Shown: positions 1 through 6,399 of the stretch, piece after piece
Position numbering within the stretch: position 1 is the stretch's first letter
Layout: the number at the start of each line of letters is the position of its first letter
NCBI GenBank assembly: GCA_030691775.1
Contig: JAUYDN010000217.1
Location: forward strand, 1-24,726
DNA from: Dehalococcoidia bacterium
Lineage (GTDB): Bacteria > Chloroflexota > Dehalococcoidia > Dehalococcoidales > Fen-1064
Direction: 5' to 3'
Length of the DNA stretch: 24,726 bases
Position numbers and translations under genes: made by a program
Notes under the pieces: model-generated
Databases searched by the model: none
What the model saw: only the letters and a program-made list of their open reading frames with translations
Told to the model about the DNA's origin: nothing

Positions 1-760
1 TTCTAGGTAATCTATCCCGCTTGTAAAAGCTTGGAGCGGTCTGGATGCTCAGTAGTTTTTCGTCGTTGATTTTACCCGCGGGGCAGGAGGCAAAACAATT
101 GTGGCAATATAAACCCCGACCCTCAATTTCCGCCCGTTTTGCTATGCACCTTTCCCGGTTATACGATTCAGGATAGGATTTGGCAGGGTCGAATACTTTT
201 GCAGGACAACTCCTGATGCAGATATCGCAATTAGTGCACGGTGTGAAATCAGTGAGACGGCCGTCCGGATCGATTACCACATCAGTCATAATCACGCCGA
301 TATTCATCCGGTTACCGAGTACCGGGTTGATGATAACGCCTGACTTTCCGTACACTCCGAGTCCAGCTTCCGCCGCCGCTAACTTTACCTGGGGTAAAGC
401 AAACCCGATGCCCACGCCTTCTCCAGCCAGCGCGAACATACCCTTCAAAGTAATATTAGCCACAAATATCCGGCTCATCCGGTCGAGGGCGTGTTCTTCC
501 GACTGAATATAGGTGGGGACCGGTCCCAGGTTACGGTTCTTCGCCTGCCACGGAGCGTACGGACCGAGATAGGTGTTGTTGATGGCCGGTGACATTGCCA
601 CAGCAAACACTATTATAGATTTGCATTGCGGCCAGAGCGTGAGGGGATGCTGACCGGGCAAAGCGTGTTCCCAGCCTATGTGAGGGTCTGAAATACGTAC
701 CTCCAGGGCGCCAATTTGCCGGAGCCGATTGCTAAGACGCTGTTTAAGACTATCTGTCAT
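1..760 (-). CDS. QueG-like double [4Fe-4S] cluster protein (3' end outside window)
   Basis: The 253 visible residues start at an ATG at 758-760, preceded by a GGGAGGT ribosome binding site at the proper distance. The frame is open to the left edge, so the C-terminus is missing. Two ferredoxin-type cysteine sets are visible: C175, C178, C181 and C185 (CTNCDICIRSCP) and C205, C219, C222 and C226 (YCHNCFASCP). This pattern and the sequence just before it (GLGVYGKSG, then ITNP-like INPVLGNRMNIG) are those of the epoxyqueuosine reductase / reductive-dehalogenase-like iron-sulfur family (COG1600). No twin-arginine signal is seen, so it is probably cytoplasmic. The N-terminal part is not a convincing corrinoid-binding QueG domain, so a true queuosine role is doubtful. 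Best described as a QueG-like Fe-S oxidoreductase of unknown substrate. Confidence 0.8.
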   Translation of the reverse strand, partial: MTDSLKQRLSNRLRQIGALEVRISDPHIGWEHALPGQHPLTLWPQCKSIIVFAVAMSPAINNTYLGPYAPWQAKNRNLGPVPTYIQSEEHALDRMSRIFVANITLKGMFALAGEGVGIGFALPQVKLAAAEAGLGVYGKSGVIINPVLGNRMNIGVIMTDVVIDPDGRLTDFTPCTNCDICIRSCPAKVFDPAKSYPESYNRERCIAKRAEIEGRGLYCHNCFASCPAGKINDEKLLSIQTAPSFYKRDRLPR

Positions 761-931
761 ATGATACCTCCCGTGTTGCCTGATAGATGAAAGTTGAAAT
801 CCGCGCGTGAATAGATGCCACCTTTCGCTCTCCTTCCCCATCGAGGTTAAAAGTAACCAGAGCCCATAGTTATCAGGGGAGGAAAGGGGGGGACTTGATA
901 GTTGATATTTGTCGGTTGGTAGTTTCTCCCA

Positions 932-1780
932 TTAGTAGTTGTAAAACCCCTTTTTCGTTTTCCGGCCCAACCAGCCGGCGGTAACCATTTTCTTGATGAG
1001 CGGCGGGCACGCGAACTGCGAGTCTTTCAGCTCATAATACATGGCATCGGCGATTGAGACGATAATATCCAGTCCGATAAGGTCGGCGAGCGCCAACGGA
1101 CCCATCGGGTGGTTAAGACCCATGTTGATGCCGGCATCGATATCCTCTCTGGAAGCGTAACCGCTCTCCAGCATCCGCACGGCATCCAGCAGGAAAGGCA
1201 CCGCGAGCCTGTTCACGATGAACCCGGGGCTGTCCTTCGCCACCACCGCGGTCTTTCCCAGGCTCTCCCCGAACTTTTTGCCAGCCTGTATTGTTTCGTC
1301 GGACGTAAGAATGGTGCGCACCACCTCTGCCAGTTTCATCAAAGGCGCGGGATTGAAGAAATGCAGACCGATAACCTGCGCCGGGCGCTTCGTTGCCATC
1401 GCCATATCGGTGATGGAGAGACTGGAAGTATTGGTGGCGAGAATGGCATGCGGCGGACAGATTTTATCCAGCTCGCCGAAAACCTTTTTCTTTATCTCCA
1501 TATTTTCCAGTATGGCTTCGATAACGATGTCGCAGTCAGCGAAATCGCTCATTTTCATCGTGCCTTTAATCCGCCCGATAACGGCATCGGCATCCGGTTG
1601 GGTCATCCTGCCTCTTTCTACATTCCGGGCAAGAATCGATTTGATAGCACCGAGTCCCTTTTGCAACAGCTCTTCGTTTGCCTCGGAAACCGTTACGCTG
1701 TAACCAGCTTGCGCGCAGACCTGGGCGATGCCGCCACCCATCGTCCCGCACCCCACCACGCCAACCTTTTTAATCTCCAT
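932..1780 (-). CDS. 3-hydroxyacyl-CoA dehydrogenase (3-hydroxybutyryl-CoA type)
   Basis: This 282-aa protein has the usual length of the short, monofunctional enzymes (Hbd/PaaH type) that oxidise (S)-3-hydroxyacyl-CoA to 3-ketoacyl-CoA with NAD+. The N-terminal Rossmann motif GCGTMGGGIAQ lies at residues 9-19. Residues matching the catalytic set of the human enzyme are present: S119 (NTSSL), H140 (GLHFFNPAP), E152 and N190 (GFIVNR). The C-terminal domain holds the family segment MGPLALADLIGLD. The ATG is preceded by GGGAGG. It lies 84 bases downstream of the crotonase gene on the same strand and probably shares its promoter. The two genes would catalyse consecutive hydration and oxidation steps of beta-oxidation, or the reverse in butyrate-type synthesis. 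Confidence 0.95.
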   Translation of the reverse strand: MEIKKVGVVGCGTMGGGIAQVCAQAGYSVTVSEANEELLQKGLGAIKSILARNVERGRMTQPDADAVIGRIKGTMKMSDFADCDIVIEAILENMEIKKKVFGELDKICPPHAILATNTSSLSITDMAMATKRPAQVIGLHFFNPAPLMKLAEVVRTILTSDETIQAGKKFGESLGKTAVVAKDSPGFIVNRLAVPFLLDAVRMLESGYASREDIDAGINMGLNHPMGPLALADLIGLDIIVSIADAMYYELKDSQFACPPLIKKMVTAGWLGRKTKKGFYNY

Positions 1781-1799
1781 TTGTAACCTCCCTTATCTT

Positions 1800-1834
1800 A
1801 GCTATCAGCTTTTAGCGCTCAGCTATCAGCCTTT
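1800..1834. repeat. Short direct repeat in the crotonase-hbd gap
   Basis: AGCTATCAGCTTTTA at 1800-1814 recurs as AGCTATCAGCCTTTA at 1820-1834, with one mismatch in 15 bases. It lies in the spacer between two co-oriented genes. The AGCTATCAGC units and the TAACAACTGATAACTC stretch after them look like low-complexity intergenic repeat material. No function can be read from it. Confidence 0.6.
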
Positions 1835-1864
1835 ACTGTTAACTGCAAACTAACAACTGATAAC

Positions 1865-2635
1865 TCACTTCGCCTTGAACTGCGGTTTTCTTTTCTGGAG
1901 AAACGCGCCTGACCCTTCCGTGAAATCCTCCGTGCCGAGCAGGAACTCGAAGAGGGCGGCTTCCAGCTTGATGCCCTCATTGAGGGGCATGTTGTAGCCA
2001 CGAAGCATCGCTTCTTTGGCGGCGCGGAGCGCCAGCGGTCCCACCTGGCAAAGGTCTTCCGCCCATTTACGAGCCCGCGGCATCAGCTCCTGGCGCGGGA
2101 CCACTTCATTCACCAGCCCGATGCGCAAAGCTTCCTGGGCATTGATTGGCTTGCCGCTGAGCAGAATCTCCGCCGCTTTAGCCCAGGGGATTTCCCGCGG
2201 CAGACGCTGGGTAGCACCCCACCCCGGAATTAAACCCAGGTTGACTTCCGGCGAACCGAACCGGGCATGCTCCGCCGCTATCCGGATATCACAGATGAGC
2301 ATAATTTCCAATCCACCACCCAATGCGACCCCGTTCACCGCGGCGATGAGGGGCTTGTACACTTCCATATGCCGCAGCGGGGTATCCGGTATTTCCCAGG
2401 GTCTGCCCCGGATGGACTTCATATATGGCAGGGTCTCCGCAATATCAGCCCCGGCGGAGAACGCTTTTTCGCCGGCACCGGTAATAATACCGACCCAGAC
2501 ATCGTCATTTCCCCGGAACTGGAGCATCGCCTCCCGGAACTGCTTGAGCGTCTGCACATCGACGGCGTTATATGCCTCCGGGCGGTTAATAGTGATAGTT
2601 GCAATATGTCCGTCTACCTGGTAATCAATCGCCAT
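1865..2635 (-). CDS. Enoyl-CoA hydratase (crotonase family)
   Basis: I choose the ATG at 2633-2635 (256 aa), which has GGGAGG eight bases upstream and gives the family's normal length. A longer reading from 2752 would begin upstream of the promoter and adds no conserved sequence. The oxyanion-hole segment GEKAFSAGADI (55-65) and the region GVALGGGLEIMLICDIRIA (102-120) are typical. Both glutamates of true hydratases are present: E110 in GGGLE and E130 in GSPEV, matching rat crotonase E144 and E164. The enzyme should hydrate trans-2-enoyl-CoA to 3-hydroxyacyl-CoA, feeding the dehydrogenase encoded next. The exact chain length or substrate cannot be told from sequence. Confidence 0.93.
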   Translation of the reverse strand: MAIDYQVDGHIATITINRPEAYNAVDVQTLKQFREAMLQFRGNDDVWVGIITGAGEKAFSAGADIAETLPYMKSIRGRPWEIPDTPLRHMEVYKPLIAAVNGVALGGGLEIMLICDIRIAAEHARFGSPEVNLGLIPGWGATQRLPREIPWAKAAEILLSGKPINAQEALRIGLVNEVVPRQELMPRARKWAEDLCQVGPLALRAAKEAMLRGYNMPLNEGIKLEAALFEFLLGTEDFTEGSGAFLQKRKPQFKAK

Positions 2636-2678
2636 TGCCTGAGCCTCCCGCACAATTGAATCTGGAACATTTGGGGGA

Positions 2679-2687
2679 ATTATAACA
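2679..2687 (-). promoter_or_regulatory. Extended -10 promoter for the crotonase-hbd pair
   Basis: On the minus strand the sequence reads TGTTATAAT, a perfect -10 hexamer (2679-2684) with an upstream TG extension (2685-2687). No good -35 hexamer is present at 16-18 bp, as is common for extended -10 promoters. The predicted start near 2672 leaves a leader of about 37 bases before the ATG at 2635. Confidence 0.55.
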
Positions 2688-2792
2688 TATCGCCAATGCG
2701 TGCCGTATGTTTTAACCGGAGTTGGAAATATCCAATTAAAACAAAAGTGCAAAATTATGATGATTCAGTTGTCTTTGTGAGGAGCGGAGCGA

Positions 2793-2838
2793 CCCCGTAT
2801 CAAGTACGGGGCAGGCCCCGTATCAAGTACGGGGCAGG
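2793..2838. repeat. Two tandem 23-bp hairpin units
   Basis: Two perfect copies of a 23-base unit sit head to tail at 2793-2815 and 2816-2838. Each holds a hairpin: CCCCGTA, loop TCAAG, TACGGGG. The unit lies in the gap between the divergent crotonase and spermidine-synthase-like genes. It looks like a palindromic intergenic repeat rather than a terminator, as no T tract follows. Confidence 0.8.
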
Positions 2839-2880
2839 CTATGGCAATCTCACGCCTGATACACCCCCCTTTTTTAACCA

Positions 2881-2933
2881 GAGATTGCTTCGCTTGAGTT
2901 TACCCTGAACGAAATTGAAGGGCTCGCAAAGAC
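2881..2933. repeat. Dispersed intergenic repeat, copy A
   Basis: The stretch beginning GAGATTGCTTCGC and running through GAGTTTACCCTGAACGA to GAAGGGCTC is closely similar to 4778-4830 (copy B). The shared core is GAGTTTACCCTGA followed by GA and then TGAAGGGCTC. Copy A lacks the inverted partner that copy B has, so it may be a truncated or decayed member. The 2636-3034 gap otherwise holds only the promoter and the tandem hairpins. Confidence 0.6.
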
Positions 2934-3034
2934 AGACTGAGCGATGTCTCAACGTTCATTCTGACGCCTGTGTTAGTCAACGACCAGCCGTCAGTCTTTT
3001 TTCCTTTTACATCACGTTCTGCTAGGATAACTAC

Positions 3035-4594
3035 ATGAACGAAAACGCATCGCGCCACCGGTTGCCCTTACTCTGGAAAGCCAATATCGTTGTCTTCCTC
3101 AGCAGTTTTTGCGTTATGGTCATCGAGCTGGTTGCCGCGAGAATACTCGCGCCGCATATCGGCGTCTCTCTGTACACATGGACGAGTATCATCGGGGTAA
3201 TTCTTGCCGGTATCGCCATCGGCAATTACCTGGGCGGCAAGGTCGCCGACAAGTTCCCCTCACCCTTTATCCTGATGGTAATTTTCCTCGTTGGTGGTTT
3301 GCTCACAGCGGCGGTCATCCCTTTTGTGAAACTCATCGGCGGTAGTAACCTCTTTTACAGCTTGCCTGTGATGTGGGATTTCTTGCTCAAAGCCGCGGGC
3401 ATTTTCCTGTTGCCCGCCCTGGTGCTGAGCATGGTCTCCCCGTTGGTCATCAAGCTCACGCTCGCAGACGTGGGGAAAACAGGCGGCGTGGTGGGCACAA
3501 TCTACGCTTTTTCAACCGCCGGTTCGATACTGGGTACATTCCTTACGGGATTCTACCTGATTCTGTGGTTCGGTACGGGCTTGATTGTCTGGCTGGTGAG
3601 CGCGGCACTGCTGGCGATTGGCGTCATCGCCTGGTTCCTGTGGCGCAGTCCGGGCAAGATGTCCGGTGCGGCGAAATGGGTCTGGGTTTTGACCGTCTGT
3701 ATCGCTGTGGTAATCTACGGCATTCTCTTCCTTTACCGCGGATACTGGCAAACGAAGCTCGTCAGGGAATCGAACTACTACGCTATCAAAGTCGAGGACT
3801 TTCTCGATGGCACCAAGGGGCTGGTGCTGGATAACCTTGTGCACGGTTACGTCGACCTCAAAAACCCGACCAATTTGAAATATGGCTATGAACGAGTATT
3901 CGCGGAGATGGTGCAGTATATCACTCGCGGCGATGACCATTTTCAAGCGCTGCACCTCGGCGGCGGCTCTTATACGTTTCCGCGCTATCTGAAAGCGTTG
4001 TACCCCGGGAGCAGGAACGAAGTGGTGGAAATCGACCCCGCGGTCACGCAGGTTGCTCACGAATACCTGGGACTGGCAATCGATACGGAAATCATCACGC
4101 ATAACCGGGATGCCCGCCTTTTCCTGATACAACGTGATGCCGGCCATAAATTCGATTTCGTGGTCGGCGATGTGTTTAACGACCGCTCCACGCCTTACCA
4201 CCTCACCACGCTCGAGTTCGACCGCCTCGTGAAGAAGCATATGAAAGACGATGGCGTTTACATGATTAACATTATCGATGACTACCGTAACGGCGAGTAT
4301 ATGCCGGCGTTCATCCGCACCCTCAAGCAGGTATTCAAGAACGTGTATGTGTTCACGACCGGCGGTGAATGGAAAGTGGCATGGGTAAGTACCTTTGTCA
4401 TTGTCGCCACCGACCGTAACATCGACCTCGCGGATTACGTGAACGTTGTGGTTGGGGGTGAGGAATGGCGGCTCACGGGACAACCGCATGATGAGGGTAC
4501 ACTCGAAGCATGGCTGATAGCGAGAAACCCGATATTACTGACCGATGACCACGTACCCACGGACATCTTCGTGGCGCCCCTATTCGGGCGGTAA
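3035..4594 (+). CDS. Fused membrane / spermidine-synthase-like protein
   Basis: This 519-aa protein has about seven hydrophobic segments in its N-terminal half (roughly residues 17-37, 47-67, 77-97, 115-137, 151-175, 177-202 and 212-234). A soluble spermidine-synthase-fold domain follows from about 245 to the end. The methyltransferase-like nucleotide site is visible as LHLGGGSYTFPRYL (307-320), and VVEIDPAV (330-337) gives the acidic residue that binds the ribose. KFDFVVGDVFND (372-383) stands where spermidine synthases carry their catalytic aspartates, but the surroundings differ. Such fused proteins are widespread in bacteria and their substrate is usually unknown, so polyamine synthesis should not be assumed. 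The ATG follows an AGGATAA site. It stands alone, divergent from the crotonase genes. Confidence 0.85.
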   Translation: MNENASRHRLPLLWKANIVVFLSSFCVMVIELVAARILAPHIGVSLYTWTSIIGVILAGIAIGNYLGGKVADKFPSPFILMVIFLVGGLLTAAVIPFVKLIGGSNLFYSLPVMWDFLLKAAGIFLLPALVLSMVSPLVIKLTLADVGKTGGVVGTIYAFSTAGSILGTFLTGFYLILWFGTGLIVWLVSAALLAIGVIAWFLWRSPGKMSGAAKWVWVLTVCIAVVIYGILFLYRGYWQTKLVRESNYYAIKVEDFLDGTKGLVLDNLVHGYVDLKNPTNLKYGYERVFAEMVQYITRGDDHFQALHLGGGSYTFPRYLKALYPGSRNEVVEIDPAVTQVAHEYLGLAIDTEIITHNRDARLFLIQRDAGHKFDFVVGDVFNDRSTPYHLTTLEFDRLVKKHMKDDGVYMINIIDDYRNGEYMPAFIRTLKQVFKNVYVFTTGGEWKVAWVSTFVIVATDRNIDLADYVNVVVGGEEWRLTGQPHDEGTLEAWLIARNPILLTDDHVPTDIFVAPLFGR

Positions 4595-4678
4595 ACGCAT
4601 CCTGGAATATTATCGTTTTTATGAAAAATAGCTCTGCTCCACCCAGAGATTGTCATTACTATGAAAATACCGTTTATT

Positions 4679-4829
4679 GTCATTCTGGAGGAGTCCCGAT
4701 AATTCCTTTATTCCTTATCGGGACGACGAAGAATCTGGATGAGGGGAGTTGAATCATGGGGTCGCCTACCCCTCCCTGAGATTCTTCGCGGAGTTTACCC
4801 TGAGCGATTATGAAGGGCTCCAGAATGAC
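4679..4829. repeat. MITE-like nested inverted repeat (contains copy B, 4778-4830)
   Basis: The ends are an exact 12-bp inverted repeat: GTCATTCTGGAG at 4679-4690 and CTCCAGAATGAC at 4818-4829. Further inverted pairs lie inside: GTCCCGATAA with TTATCGGGAC, and CGAAGAATCT with AGATTCTTCG. The whole 151 bp could fold into a long imperfect hairpin. There is no open reading frame for a transposase. Part of it (4778-4830) resembles 2881-2933, so the element is a member of a dispersed family, probably non-autonomous. Confidence 0.75.
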
Positions 4830-4853
4830 AACCCCGTTTTTCATACTTCGTGG

Positions 4854-4870
4854 TGCCGATGTAATCGGCA
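4854..4870. repeat. TGCCGAT/ATCGGCA hairpin with dispersed flank
   Basis: TGCCGAT, a three-base loop GTA, and ATCGGCA make a perfect 7-bp stem. The flank TTCATACTTC (4840-4849) recurs at 24373-24382. There the core CCGATTACATCGG is the reverse complement of the core here. This links the two intergenic sites about 19.5 kb apart as one repeat vocabulary. Confidence 0.55.
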
Positions 4871-4942
4871 TGACCGATTCCAGCGCAGGTTTCAGCCTTC
4901 AGGCCGAGCCTTCTGTCCGAGACCCGAGTTCAGCGTTCGACT

Positions 4943-5120
4943 GAGCTCATCACCTGCACCTACGACAATAACGGTAACATGACGGCCATGTACGAGTCGC
5001 TGGTGGGAACCACATCGTATACCTATGATTACCGTAACCGGGCGACTTTGAAAACCCTGCCCGATGCCAGCACCATCGGCGATGGTTATAACGGCACGGG
5101 CAACCTTACTTCCAAGCGAT
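4943..5120 (+). pseudogene. Rhs/YD-repeat protein remnant
   Basis: Reading from 4943 in frame 2 gives about 59 residues with clear YD-repeat spacing: TYDNNGNMT, then SYTYDYRNRATLKTLPDA, then GYNGTGNLTSKR. These repeats form the shell of Rhs and related secreted toxin-delivery proteins. No start codon with a ribosome binding site precedes the fragment. Right after it the frame runs antisense into the neighbouring SDR gene, so both ends of the original gene are gone. It is a decayed fragment, probably the trace of a much larger gene lost by deletion. Confidence 0.7.
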
Positions 5121-5154
5121 GTTTTCCCGGAGATAGCCGGGCACCTGCATCGCG

Positions 5155-6075
5155 CTACTTCTCACCGTCCTCCTGGAGTTGGATGCCAAACAGCCTGCGC
5201 ATATCCTGCGGCATGGTGGAGAGGGTGAAGTCCGGCAGGGGGACGCCGTCTGTCAGTATACGACCGATGCGTTGCTGGATGCGCTCGTTCAGTTCAGGGT
5301 GGGTCAGAATGTAAAACCGGTCTTCGCGGATGGCATTGAAAACCTGGTCCGCTACTGTTAAAGGGTTCATACCAGACGCAAACGCCTGTCGCACCTGGGC
5401 AATCCGCTTCTCCATTTCGGGCGTAGCCACGGGTATCGACTCGATGGGGTTTTGCAGGTGGGTAGGTCGGTTTCTTCCCGAGTCAACAATGCCGGTATTG
5501 ACTGCCCCAGGGCACAGCACGGACACGCCTACCCTGGTCTCTTCAAATGCGAGTTCCAGCTTAAGCACTTCGGAAAGGGCAACCACGCCGTGTTTACTCA
5601 CCTGATAAGACGCGGAGCGAAGTCGGGACCATAACCCTTCGACTGAGGCAGTGTTAACGATATGGCATTCGACACCTTGCTTCAACATAACGGGTAAAAA
5701 CGTGTGAACTCCGTAGATCACCCCGAATAGATTGACTCCTAACACCCACTGCCAGTCTGCCAGGGTGTGCTCCCGCACCAGACCGCCGGCACCGACTCCC
5801 GCATTATTGCAGAGCAAATGTACCGCCCCGAAGGTCTTGAGCGTTTGTTCAGCAAGGTGTTGTACCTGCTCCGGCCTCGACACATCTGTCAGCACCGCAA
5901 TTACGTCCCCTCCCCTGGCACGAAGCTCCGCCTCTGTTTTTCGGAGGGCTGCTTCTTCAACATCAGCCAGGACGACTTTCATGCCCTCAGTCACGCTTTT
6001 CTCAGCCAGTCCGCGCCCGATACCACCGGCCGCACCCGTAATGACGGCTACTTTACCCTCGAATTCCCTCAACAC
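5155..6075 (-). CDS. Short-chain dehydrogenase/reductase (SDR)
   Basis: This 306-aa protein starts at a GTG (6073-6075) with GAGGAGGG just upstream; no in-frame ATG fits better. It is a classical SDR: cofactor motif TGAAGGIG at 13-20, NNAG at 90-93, and the catalytic triad S144, Y157, K161 (YQVSK). PG follows at 189-190. D38 at the end of the second strand suggests a preference for NAD(H). The C-terminal extension of about 50 residues beyond the usual 250 contains no known motif. The substrate cannot be inferred. It is transcribed away from the LRR lipoprotein gene and has no operon partner. Confidence 0.92.
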   Translation of the reverse strand: MLREFEGKVAVITGAAGGIGRGLAEKSVTEGMKVVLADVEEAALRKTEAELRARGGDVIAVLTDVSRPEQVQHLAEQTLKTFGAVHLLCNNAGVGAGGLVREHTLADWQWVLGVNLFGVIYGVHTFLPVMLKQGVECHIVNTASVEGLWSRLRSASYQVSKHGVVALSEVLKLELAFEETRVGVSVLCPGAVNTGIVDSGRNRPTHLQNPIESIPVATPEMEKRIAQVRQAFASGMNPLTVADQVFNAIREDRFYILTHPELNERIQQRIGRILTDGVPLPDFTLSTMPQDMRRLFGIQLQEDGEK

Positions 6076-6103
6076 GACATCCCTCCTCGAAATTGTTCAG
6101 ACT

Positions 6104-6133
6104 ATTCTACAACCATGACAGCCAGGAGTTCAA
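6104..6133 (-). promoter_or_regulatory. Candidate promoter for the SDR gene
   Basis: The minus strand carries TTGAAC (6128-6133), an 18-bp spacer and TAGAAT (6104-6109). The -10 matches consensus at five of six bases, the -35 at four. It lies 29 bases upstream of the GTG start. Confidence 0.4.
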
Positions 6134-6310
6134 CTGCGTATGCTGTTTCAACAGAATCCGCACAACTACCACCTTCCTTCTGGTATCAGAAGATGTAGAG
6201 TCGCGCAACTTGCATTTCAGGGCTCAACATATTGACGTTCGGTGACTCTGCGCCCGCATTCTTGGCCTCTCAGCGTCTCCAGTTCGTTCTTGTCGAACCT
6301 GGTAAACATG

Positions 6311-6339
6311 TTGACATACGATGGTCGCAGAAGTATCAT
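6311..6339 (+). promoter_or_regulatory. Sigma70-type promoter for the LRR lipoprotein
   Basis: TTGACA (6311-6316), a 17-bp spacer and TATCAT (6334-6339) give a perfect -35 and a five-of-six -10. The predicted start near 6346 gives a leader of about 54 bases before the ATG at 6400. It also excludes the upstream in-frame ATG at 6232 as the usual start. The rest of 6134-6310 holds nothing I recognise. Confidence 0.65.
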
Positions 6340-6399
6340 GTTGGCGATCACCTAGACAAAGATGGCTTGTCCAGTCCACAAAAGAGAGGTTGCTCTACC

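Noticed and set aside
2793..2838. CRISPR array
   Set aside because: Only two units, directly adjacent without spacers, and no cas genes nearby.
3512..4489. Minus-strand 325-codon ORF
   Set aside because: Antisense to the spermidine-synthase-like gene, whose domains are clear. Composition is that of a shadow frame.
4979..5314. A 111-aa plus-strand gene containing the YD repeats
   Set aside because: Only the first half is YD-repeat sequence; the rest is antisense to the SDR gene. Treated as a remnant.
6232..6399. N-terminal extension of the LRR protein from the ATG at 6232
   Set aside because: It would put the promoter at 6311-6339 inside the gene and bury the signal peptide 56 residues deep.
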